Origin: Strigops habroptila
Lineage: Eukaryota > Chordata > Aves > Psittaciformes > Psittacidae
Reading direction: 5' to 3'
Assembly (NCBI RefSeq): GCF_004027225.2
Contig: NC_046358.1
Span: forward strand, 8,587,284 to 8,651,283
DNA: 64,000 nt
Positions 1 to 9,898 of this stretch are shown one piece after another (position 1 is the first letter of the stretch; each line of letters starts with the position of its first letter). The notes under the pieces are model-generated. The model worked only from the letters and a program-made list of their open reading frames with translations, did no database searches and was not told the DNA's origin. The translations under genes and the position numbers were made by a program.

Positions 1-1524
<1,524 letters not shown>

Positions 1525-1682
1525 TGTACACAGCCGCACGGTGACGCTCCGTGGCGGCGGCGCCCCCCGTTCCCTCCCGCGGGCTCCACCTCAGCCCCTC
1601 GAGAGCCGCCGCTCCGCCAGCACTCACGGACCCCCCCCCCGGAACCGGACGCATGTCCCTACTTTTTCCTTCCGCACCCAAC

Positions 1683-2009
1683 ATGGCGGCCGCCCGCCGG
1701 ACACTGCGGCCGTCATCCGCCCGGGCTGCCGGGACAACCAGAACGGTGGAGCGGCGGCGCTCCGCTTCCCCAGCGGTGGAGGCCGTCAGCTCCTGGCCCT
1801 GCGGGGAGGCCCAGCCCGCGCGGGGGCCGCTGGAGCTGAGCCTGCGGCTGTGCGCGGATGGCGCCGGGGAGCGGAGCGGTGCCGGGGAGCGGAGCGGCGC
1901 CGGGGAGCGGAGCGGCGCCGCGGCCGCCCGCTATCCCTGGGAGGTGGGGCACACCACGGCGGCGGGCGCCCTGCTAGCGCGGTGCCTGGCGGAGGGCGCC
2001 GTGACCCAG
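1683..2009 (+). CDS. HAUS2: HAUS2 exon 1 (109 codons)
   Basis: The ATG at 1683 was chosen because it has A at -3 and G at +4 and opens MAAA, as in the mammalian protein. A weaker in-frame ATG lies at 1653 and would add ten residues. The last 27 codons (…[20 protein letters not shown]…VTQ) align with the family N-terminus. Between them lie 78 arginine-, alanine- and glycine-rich codons with a threefold GAGERS repeat. The donor CAG|GTAACG follows at 2010, phase 0. Confidence 0.8.
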
Positions 2010-5000
2010 GTAACGGCCCGGTGCCTGGGGGGGGGGCCGCGCTGGAGGGGCAGCGGGGTGACAGAAGCTGCGTGTGGTAAAGGCCCTTCAGGCCCCTGTG
2101 TCCCGCCAGGGTTTCCTGGGTGCGGTGCCTCGCCTTCACCTCCAGCCTGACAGGCCTCAGTGCTTACATGCTTGTGGTGCCGGCTGTGTCCTGAGATGAG
2201 ACTGTGCTGAACGTGCTGAAATGTGTTGCTGTTTGTGAAAATGGTTGCTAGTTGGAGAGGCAGAGGAGTTTTGCCTTTTAGTGTGGGATCTCTTACGGTT
2301 TTGGCTGATGGCAGCTTTTCTTACTAGGAAGAACCCTGCCTTCTGGTGTGTGGAGTGTAGTTGTGAGGGGTTTGTGGTGTCCTGTGGTGTGTTCCAGCAG
2401 CATGCAAGCCAGTGTTCTTGAGAGTGTTCTCATTATGCCTTGTATGAGATTTTGTTTTCACTCGTGTTCGTTTTCCCCGAATAATGCATATATTTTGTGA
2501 GCTGTTCAGGTTAAATCTTCCGTATTGCATAGTGCAAGAGGTTAACAGTAACTTTAGACTCTTAAAAGCCAATCTAGCAGCTTTGCCTCATGTTCTTGCT
2601 CTGACTGCATTTTGTCCCATTGTTTTCCTTTCACAGGAGACACTGGATTTAAACCACAGAACCCCCCCGTGCTTTGTGAAGTTCGCAGAGATGGAAAAAA
2701 TGGCAAACATGCGAGCTGAAATCAATGAGGTACAGCCTTTGCTGTTGTTGGTGTACACTCAACACTTCAGTGCTGGGTTTGGCTGGGATACAGTTATTTT
2801 ATTCCTATTAGTTGGTGCAGTGCTGTGTTTTGGATTTAGTCTGACAATAATGTTGGTAACACACCGCTGTTTTAGTTATTGTTAAGCAGTGTTTACCCTG
2901 ATCAAGGACTTTTCAGTCTCTCCTACTCTGCCAGTGAGGAGGGGCATGAGAAGCCGGGAGGGAGCAGAGTCAGGACCCAAAGTAGCCAAAGGGGTATTCC
3001 GTACCACAGCACATCATGCCCAGTATATAAACTGGGGGGAGTTAGCTGGAAGGGACTGATTGCTGCTCAGGACAGGCTGGGTATCAGTCAGTGGGTGGTG
3101 GGCAATTGCGTTCTGCATCACTGTTGTTCATTGGGGTTTTTGCTTGGGTTTTTGGGGGGTGTGTGTGTTTGGTTGGGGTTTTCTTCCTGTTTCAGTTTTA
3201 TATCTCTCCCCTTGTTATTTCCCTTGTTGTTATTATCATTAGTAGTGTTAGTATTATATTGTACTTTAATTATTAAACTGTTCTTAGGCTTTTTTCCCCC
3301 CAGTTCTCCTCCCCATATCACTGGCGGTACTTAGTTGCCAGCTGGAGATAAACCGTGACAGTGGCACCTGATGATGTATCAGACTGCCATGTGCTATTGT
3401 TTCATGTTGTGGAGTTTTTAGACAGTTTAGCTGTTAAACAGTTGGCACTTCTTCCCCACTGCACTGAATTGTCATAAAGAAAATAACAACATTATGAAAC
3501 AAAAGGTTTCAGTATAACTGGAAAGATGCAGCAGCCTGCATCTGTGACTGAAGTGTTACCTGAAGTTTTCTGAAGAAACTGAAGAACAGGTAAGAATTAG
3601 TAGTTGACTTCAATTCACAAAAATGTGTTTCTTTATAGGCAAGAATTGCTAGACCATTTGGTTGGTTAGCAAGAGGTAACCTCAGTCATCTCCTACTGCC
3701 TGAATTGGCTCTTGGCTTGAATTTTATGATGGTGTTTTCTGAACATTTGCTTGCTGGTACAAAAACTGTGTTTAAGTTACACAATGTGGGCTCCAGCAGC
3801 TACAAAACAGCTTTCTGCAGCTGCTTACAGCTTGCTGCAAAGTAGTGTGACAAATTCATCATTTTTTGGAGTATGGGTTAAACAGGTGGTGGTATCCTGT
3901 ATTGACAGGCAAAAGGAACAAACAGTTTAGAGTTTTCAGCTCCCAGTAGGGTGGCTACTTAGCATCCTTTGCTGAATGGTTTGACAATACAAAGTACCCT
4001 CTCTGATAAATGTTCAATATGCTATGAGTGAAGCACATTTATTTATGTCCTCTCATCAGTGATCAAGAAGAGCAAAGCAATAGCTCTCTGTGTGTCCTGA
4101 GAGACTGACATGTCATCATCCTCTTCTGTACTTTCCTCAGTCATCTCTTGTCTAGCCAAGATGGCCAAAACTCTTTCAGCCACAGGAAGGTATCTCTGCT
4201 CTTGTACTGGTTTATTTATTGGAAAGAATTAAAGCTGGGAGTTTTCCCTGAGAGAGCTTCTCCCACAGCTAAAAAAAACCCAACACAACACAAATCCTCC
4301 AGAAGGAGGAAACTTGGGGCTGTGCGAGGTTCTTTAGTAGAATGCAGACCATGAAACTGCTTTGTAGGAGATGTAAGTTTCTGTGTTTAGGAACGAACTG
4401 CAGAATCTCTTTTCCAGCACAAATTCCCACTAAATCACCAAATTCTTTAGCTTTTTTTAAACAGTCTTTTCCTGTTGACCACTCCCCCCAGTAGTCTCAA
4501 CACTCCAGAGAGCACAGTAACATGCTCTCATGCAAATGCTCCCTCTCTGCTGTCTTCCATACACGTGCTCTTGCCCATGCTCCTGCTTTCTCCCTTTCTG
4601 CTTCCTCTGCCACCCCAAGAGAGGCATACCTACCTGGGTAAGTATGTTGAAAATGCATTTTCATTTGATGTTGTTACTGTTGTAGATGAAACTGAAAACT
4701 GAAATCTTGCAGTTGGAGAAGGAGACAGCAGACATTACTCACCCTTTTTACTTAGGTAAGTGCAGTTGTACCTTAGGAAAAACAAGAATGTTAAATGACT
4801 TCAGCAGATTAATGTTTCATCTGAGTACATGACACTTGTAGAATTCATTGCAGCATATTAGAGGTGGCAGGTGCTTTATGGGCCTGTAATGAACACTTCC
4901 ACACTATTTAAACTTGCGGTTCTGCTGTCACAGCAGACGCTCATATGTAGCTCATTCTCCAAAAAAGTTGGGGGGGTGGACAGCTCAGTGCAGCATCAGG

Positions 5001-6683
5001 AATTCCAAGATCATCAGAAACCTGATTAGATCCCCTGTGTGCTGCCTTGCTGCTTTTCCAGTAACTCAGTCTATTTTTGCTGCATCTGTATGCCCCTAAA
5101 ATCACTTGGTATTTTGGAGCATATGTAGTCATTTCTTGTTATTGTGCACTTTCCCCACTGTGATTTAATGGATGCTTAAAAACATTCTAGCTTGCTCCTG
5201 CTGTGTTAGGCTAGTGAAGTATATTGTAACACTGCAGTGCTGTGGTATATTCTTAAAAAGTTGGTTTAATCTCAGACAGTTTACTTAAAACTATAGATAA
5301 TGTAATAAAATTAACAAAGCAGTACCTCTAAAAAGTAGGTGTTATGACTTTGAGGTGCATGCTGATACTAAGTCCTACAAACTCTAATAAAAGTCATTCT
5401 GACTAATGATCTCTTTCTTGAATGTAAACTGTCCAGTGATCAGACTCTATTTCTGTCTTTCTCCAGAAGAAATCTTGCTCTTGTTTTAGCAGGACAATAG
5501 GTTCAACTTTGTAATTTTATTTTATAGGCAAAAAATATGAGATTATGCAAGATATGAACAGACACTTGGAAGCCGTACTGAAAGCAGAGAGGGCTCTTAG
5601 AAAGAGGTTGCTGAAGCCCAGATGTCAAGAGAGCCTTCCTATTGAGGCTACTTTCCACAAGTAGGCATATAGAAAATAATTGTTCTTTGGGTGCATGAGT
5701 CCAATTAATTTGAACTAATAAGCAGTAAAAATTGCATGTTTTCATTCACTTTTCCATTGATGAGAATACAAATAAAAAATGGTAGCAGAACTTCAGCTAC
5801 AAGCTAGTAGTTTACTCATTGCTCAGTTTGTAGAAAGGTAGTGATACATATTTTTATGAGTATTTGCTTGGGTTATTGGTCTCTGAAGATTACAGAACAA
5901 TTTGTGATCTTTTGTTTTAAATAGATGTGTTAAATGGTTGATTCATTGTGCTTCTCCGTAGGCAGGAATTGTTACTTCAGCATTTGGTGTCTTCCTTCCA
6001 CTGTGACTTGCTCAGACTAAGTGTATGAATGATTCTCAGACATGTGTAGTACATTTAAAAAAAATACATAGTCCTTCTTATGGTCTAAAAATCTAGTCTA
6101 GTTACTGACAAAGTGCGTATTCACTTCTGTAATTCCTGCCCTCCTTGTTGCTGAGAGTCACAAAAGAAGTGTAATTACAGAGAAATTAATTAGAAAACCC
6201 ATGGGGTAAAGAATTAAGAGCTTGGAAGTATTAAATCCTCATTGTTTTGCACAGCTTTTGAGTAAGGGCTCATTCTTGGTTGCAGGGATATAGTAGAGTT
6301 GTTGACCGAGGCTGTGACTTTCATTGAGAAGCTTGAAAACCATTTGCAGACCGTTAGAAGCATTCCTCAGATACCAAGCATGGTGAATAATATGGTGAGT
6401 AGCAAAAGAACTGAGCCTTCTGTCTCTTCCAGCATTAAGAACTCGATGCCGTTTGGGTGCTTTGGTCATTTTTATATCCTGCTAGATTGACAGGGTATAT
6501 AGACATGAAATCCTACTCTTCTACTCTTTTCTGCTTCAGGAGACTGCTTTGACAAAAACAGAGTTGCTCGTGATAGAATTGGAGGAACTGACAGAGCAAA
6601 TAGTGAAATGGAGAGAACTGCAGAGAACTTCCAATGTCATCTGCAGTACTGCTGAATTCGACTTTGGCTTATCTGTAACCTAA
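1683..6683 (+). CDS. HAUS2: HAUS augmin-like complex subunit 2 (six coding exons, complete)
   Basis: HAUS2 (Cep27) is one of eight subunits of augmin, which binds spindle microtubules and recruits gamma-tubulin to nucleate branch microtubules. Coding exons are 1683-2009, 2637-2729, 4686-4755, 5528-5660, 6286-6394 and 6540-6683. All junctions are GT-AG and the frame is continuous, giving 291 residues. Family matches include [70 protein letters not shown] and [20 protein letters not shown]. The middle is heptad-like and probably coiled coil. The human protein is about 235 residues. This one has roughly 78 extra residues near the N-terminus and a shorter, unrelated-looking C-terminus after the KW motif. 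Identity is secure from sequence and synteny; the N-terminus is the uncertain part. Confidence 0.95.
1861..1920 (+). repeat. 18-bp tandem repeat in HAUS2 exon 1
   Basis: The unit GCGCCGGGGAGCGGAGCG occurs three times (1861, 1879, 1897), the second copy with one C-to-T change, followed by a 6-bp partial copy. The 18-bp length keeps frame, so it encodes a repeated six-residue GAGERS motif. Confidence 0.95.
2010..2636 (+). other. HAUS2: HAUS2 intron 1
   Basis: 627-bp intron with a GTAACG donor and a TTTCACAG acceptor. The first ~50 bp, including a long G run near 2028, still belong to the CpG island. The rest shows nothing further. Confidence 0.85.
2637..2729 (+). CDS. HAUS2: HAUS2 exon 2 (31 codons)
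   Basis: Acceptor TTTCACAG ends at 2636 and donor GAG|GTACAG starts at 2730; both phases are 0. It encodes [16 protein letters not shown]… AEINE, which aligns with the conserved CFVNF/AEI block of HAUS2. Confidence 0.93.
2771..3360 (+). mobile_element. Solo LTR of an avian endogenous retrovirus (sense, HAUS2 intron 2)
   Basis: About 590 bp start with TG near 2771 (GGTTTGGCTGGGATA…) and end with CAGCTGGAGATAAACCGTGACA-like sequence at 3360. A TATATAA box is at 3023-3029 and an ATTAAA-type poly(A) signal is in AATTATTAAACTGTTCTTA near 3270. The family is recognised from memory as a common neoavian LTR whose antisense strand begins GGTTTAACCCCAGC. No target duplication was found, so the copy is old or its ends are eroded. 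No internal retroviral genes adjoin it. It begins 41 bp after the exon-2 splice donor. Confidence 0.8.
3361..4685. other. Remainder of HAUS2 intron 2
   Basis: AT-rich intron sequence between the LTR and exon 3. No repeat family or RNA gene was recognised. Confidence 0.6.
4686..4755 (+). CDS. HAUS2: HAUS2 exon 3
   Basis: Acceptor TGTTGTAG and donor GTAAGT. It encodes [20 protein letters not shown] then FYL, and its last base begins a glycine codon completed in exon 4. It matches the LEKDTADVVHPFFL block of the human protein. Confidence 0.93.
4756..5527 (+). other. HAUS2: HAUS2 intron 3
   Basis: 772-bp intron with consensus GTAAGT donor and a T-rich TTTTATAG acceptor. Nothing else was recognised in it. 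Confidence 0.85.
5528..5660 (+). CDS. HAUS2: HAUS2 exon 4
   Basis: Acceptor TTTTATAG and donor AA|GTAGGC. It encodes the best-conserved stretch of the protein: [20 protein letters not shown], then [18 protein letters not shown]. Phase 1 in, phase 2 out. Confidence 0.95.
5661..6285 (+). other. HAUS2: HAUS2 intron 4
   Basis: 625-bp intron, GTAGGC donor and GGTTGCAG acceptor. Nothing else was recognised in it. Intron 5 (6395-6539) is only 145 bp. Confidence 0.85.
6286..6394 (+). CDS. HAUS2: HAUS2 exon 5
   Basis: Acceptor GGTTGCAG and donor ATG|GTGAGT. It encodes [20 protein letters not shown] and [16 protein letters not shown], aligned with the AVTFIERLETHLETIRNIP block. Confidence 0.95.
6540..6683 (+). 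CDS. HAUS2: HAUS2 exon 6 with stop
   Basis: Acceptor CTGCTTCAG; the frame ends at TAA 6681-6683. It encodes [20 protein letters not shown] and IVKWRELQ, which match the family. The last ~19 residues (…[13 protein letters not shown]) do not resemble the longer mammalian tail. Confidence 0.92.
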   Translation, partial: ETALTKTELLVIELEELTEQIVKWRELQRTSNVICSTAEFDFGLSVT

Positions 6684-7045
6684 GAAATCATTTTCCTCAA
6701 ATAGGATGGCTATTCAAAGAACTACGTTTTTACAGTCTTCTGTGAAAACTACAACAGAGTTGTGGTGCTTTAAGGGGATTTTGTAGGTAGTTATGTTTCT
6801 GTTCTTATGCAACAGTTCATGAGCAGTAGCTCATGGGAAGACAGACTACTGAGAAGACTGTTAAGGAGTTCCTCTTTGAAATAGTTAGACAGGATTCCCT
6901 TGGAGCCTGTATCATCAATGCACATTTGTGTTGATATTTCTTTTGCACTTGCTATAGTGTCTCTGTTTTCTATAAGAATCTTGATAATATGCTGTTATTT
7001 TGTATGTTGCTATAAAACTTCAATAAAAGCACTAGATTTCAAGAG
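6684..7045 (+). terminator. HAUS2: HAUS2 3' UTR and poly(A) signal
   Basis: About 340 nt of non-coding sequence follow the stop. A canonical AATAAA lies at 7022-7027, with T/G-rich sequence after it as expected downstream of a cleavage site. The exact cleavage site cannot be read from sequence. Confidence 0.75.
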
Positions 7046-9539
7046 CTCAGTTTTTTGCTTTTTATTTTGTTACTAAATTGTATAATTAAAAGAACGGTGC
7101 AAATTCTTGGATCCCAGGTTAGGCTTCCATAGGAATTCCAACCAGGAAATTAAACTAGTTTTATGTTACAGTTCATTATAGTTATGATGTGGTTTTGTGA
7201 GAAGGCAGGGAATGGACTCAGTGATACGTGGCAGGTCTGCTGATTGGCAAAACCACGCGTCTGTGAATAGTAGTAAGTACATTATTTGGTCTCTCCTTTT
7301 CTGTTGTTTGCCCTACTTTCAGTGCCCCCCTTAGAATAAAACTCTTGTTCCACAAGTATGACTGAATTTAGCAAAAGCATTCGTTGTTCTAGTTTGCAAC
7401 CGTAGGGACCTTTACATCATGAAAAGACTTGCTGGTAAAACATCACTGGCCAGACATCTATAAACTGGGATAGTGGTTGTCTTTGAAGGATGTCCAGTTT
7501 TGTATGCAGGATGCAGAGCAAACTGGAAGTGGTGCAGATGTATTCCTTTCTACCCTCCTATTGTTTAGTTATCTGAATTCTTCCTATGTCCAGCCTGAAG
7601 CTGATTGCTAGTTCTGAAAATGAGCTCTTTGTTTTTTGAAAGTAACCAGTAGGTGGCTCAGTAATACACAAATTTCACCGTAGTTTATCTGATTATTAAA
7701 CTTAAAACCCTAAAGTAGAATTAAGGAAGAAATCTTTGGCTCTTTGTTGAGCACACTCTGATCTCACTGACTTGTAATTGGTCTACTCTACAGCTGAAAT
7801 TTTGTGAGAATTCCATTTTAATCTCTAGACTACATCATTCTGCTGGGTGTGGGGACAAGGCATATGGCTTAACAATTTTCTAGTGTAGTGTGTAAGCGTA
7901 GCTGATGTTCCTCTCTGCTGCTGTTGAGAAAAGTTAAGAGGATAGAAACAATTTAGATTGAGTCAAGCAGAAGGTCAGTAGATAGGATCTGAGAACATAA
8001 ACTGGTGTTTTGAGTCCCACAAACTTTAAAGGGCTCTTTGTGTGAACACTTGCTGTACGTCATCGCAGGATTTGAGTCCAAAGTCCCATGTCAATGTAGT
8101 TTCAGATGTGGAAACGAAGGTCTTGATGCAATGTGGAGGAGCCAGCATTTTTGCTGAAAATGGGAATCACTGTCCAGCACATCTATCAGAAGCTTAACCT
8201 CTCTTGCATTGCCTTTCAGTGATGAGTTAGGTCAGGCAAATTAAAGCTGTTGTAATTTAATGCTTCCAGAAGTGGAATGAAAACATCTCTGGTTAGTTTG
8301 TTTGTATAATCCCTTGAAGACAAATACGTGGTTTTGCCATATCCCAGAGAGTCGAGCATATTTTCTTCTTTTACTGTACCTGTTAACTGGAGAGCAGACT
8401 GTGGAGGTGGTAGAGTTTAGCTAATCCCATTTGCCATTAATGTACCAAGTCATTCTTTGCTATGATTAAATCATAGAATCAAAGAATGATTTGGGTTGGA
8501 AAGGACCTTAAGATCATCCAGTTCCAACCCCCCTGCCATGAACATTGATGAACCTACTGAAATAAACAGTGATTCACAGCTTGTAGCACTTCATTTTAGC
8601 ATCTCTCTGGTGGGTCACGACTTGGGGAAAGTGTTGGGCTCAAGGGATCCATCCTGTACTTCACTCTGGAAGGTTTCCGTACTGCAGTATCTTTTTCATT
8701 TAGATTGAATGTTCCTGGAACTTAAGGTAAATTGTCTCATGAGGAGAACTATACTTAAAGTACACTGTACTTAACAGTACAGTTGAAAGGCAATTTAAAC
8801 AAGTTGTTTAAATGGTCTGTTAAACACTCCCAGATGATATTCAGATACAGCTCAGAGTTTTGCATATTTTGAAATGCAAAACCAGAAAAAATCCAGTTAA
8901 AAATGGATAATGACATTGGCAAAAACCAAACAGGAATTGTGTGTTGAGCCTGGCATCTTGTTTATGCCAATGCTTTCTTCACGATTATGGCAGTAGCTGA
9001 CAGGGACAATATTCTAAAAGTATTTTTTTTTCTTTTTAACTTTGCGGGGTTTATATTACTTTTATTAATGCAATTGTTTGACATTGACTTTAGTTATAGT
9101 CTTTTGGAAGTTTCAACATTTATGTTTTACCTACGTGAAGATTTGGAAGTTTTTGAAGGAATTTAAAACACTTGGGAGCTTTCCTTTAGCACCAGTAAGG
9201 AAGGGATGGATACTCACCTTCCTTAAATTACTGTCAAATTACTTTAAGGTGGAATGCTTTGCACTTGAAAGAGTGCTGGTTTTCTGATCGCCCGCAGGTT
9301 ACCAGAAAGAGAAATGTGATCAAACGTAGGGTTAGGCCGGCACTTCTTTACTTGTGAAACAGAGGGGGGTTCTCTTGGGTAGTCCTTAGCGAGTATCTTC
9401 GTGGCAGCACCCGTTTAATGGGGCTGGCGGCATTAAACTCTGAGGTAAATCCCGGGTTGTTACGCTGCTGCACATGACAGTTTGGTGGTGCTGTCAGGGG
9501 ACAGTGGTGATTTTAAGCCTGAAATCACCGTCTCTTGGT
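7046..9539. other. Intergenic region between HAUS2 and STARD9
   Basis: About 2.5 kb of AT-rich sequence holding one short CR1 tail (8471-8543) and no other feature I can support. The HAUS2 poly(A) signal lies to the left and the STARD9 CpG island to the right. Confidence 0.65.
8471..8543 (-). mobile_element. CR1 LINE 3' tail fragment
   Basis: TCATAGAATC… followed by GGTTGGAAAGGACCTTAAG and GTTCCAACCCCCCTGCCATG is the reverse complement of the CR1 3' end. About 73 bp remain, severely 5'-truncated, in the HAUS2-STARD9 spacer. Confidence 0.9.
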
Positions 9540-9798
9540 TCGGGGGTCCCGGGCGGACCTGTTTTAGCCGGAAAACCCCGTTTTGGGTGCCTGAGAGGCT
9601 GCCGCGGCTGCTCTGGGGGGACTGTTCCCGATCCCCTCCTCTCCGCCCGGGGAGGTTTCCCTTCCCCCCCGGCGGGGGCTGTCTGGTCCGGGCTGGGCCG
9701 GGTTGGCCACTCCTCTCCGCCCTCTCCTCGGCTCCGCTCCGCTCCTCCCCTCCCGCCCGTCCCCTCCCCCGGCGCCGAGGCGCCGCGGCGGGGCCGTA

Positions 9799-9840
9799 AT
9801 GCGGGGCTGGGGCGCGGGCGGCCGCGGGTGCTGTGCGTGA
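9799..9840 (+). promoter_or_regulatory. Upstream ORF in the STARD9 leader (13 codons)
   Basis: ATG 9799 reads MRGWGAGGRGCCA then TGA at 9838-9840, stopping 11 nt before the STARD9 start codon. The start context is moderate (G at -3, C at +4). If the transcript begins upstream of 9799, this uORF would be scanned first. Its short distance to the main start would then tend to limit re-initiation, so leaky scanning would be needed. Confidence 0.6.
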
Positions 9841-9851
9841 CCGGGCGAGCC

Positions 9852-9898
9852 ATGGCTAACGTCAAGGTGGCCGTGCGGGTCCGGCCCATGAGCAAAAG
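9852..9898 (+). CDS. STARD9: STARD9 exon 1 (coding part)
   Basis: The ATG at 9852 has G at -3 and G at +4 and opens [15 protein letters not shown], the first motor beta strand. The exon ends after AG of an arginine codon with donor GTGCGG at 9899. Confidence 0.95.

Noticed and set aside
1541..2139. Other long open frames in the LRRC57/HAUS2 CpG island on both strands
   Set aside because: GC-rich DNA has few stop codons. Only the frame carrying the MAAA start and the RYPWEV…VTQ segment joins HAUS2 exon 2.
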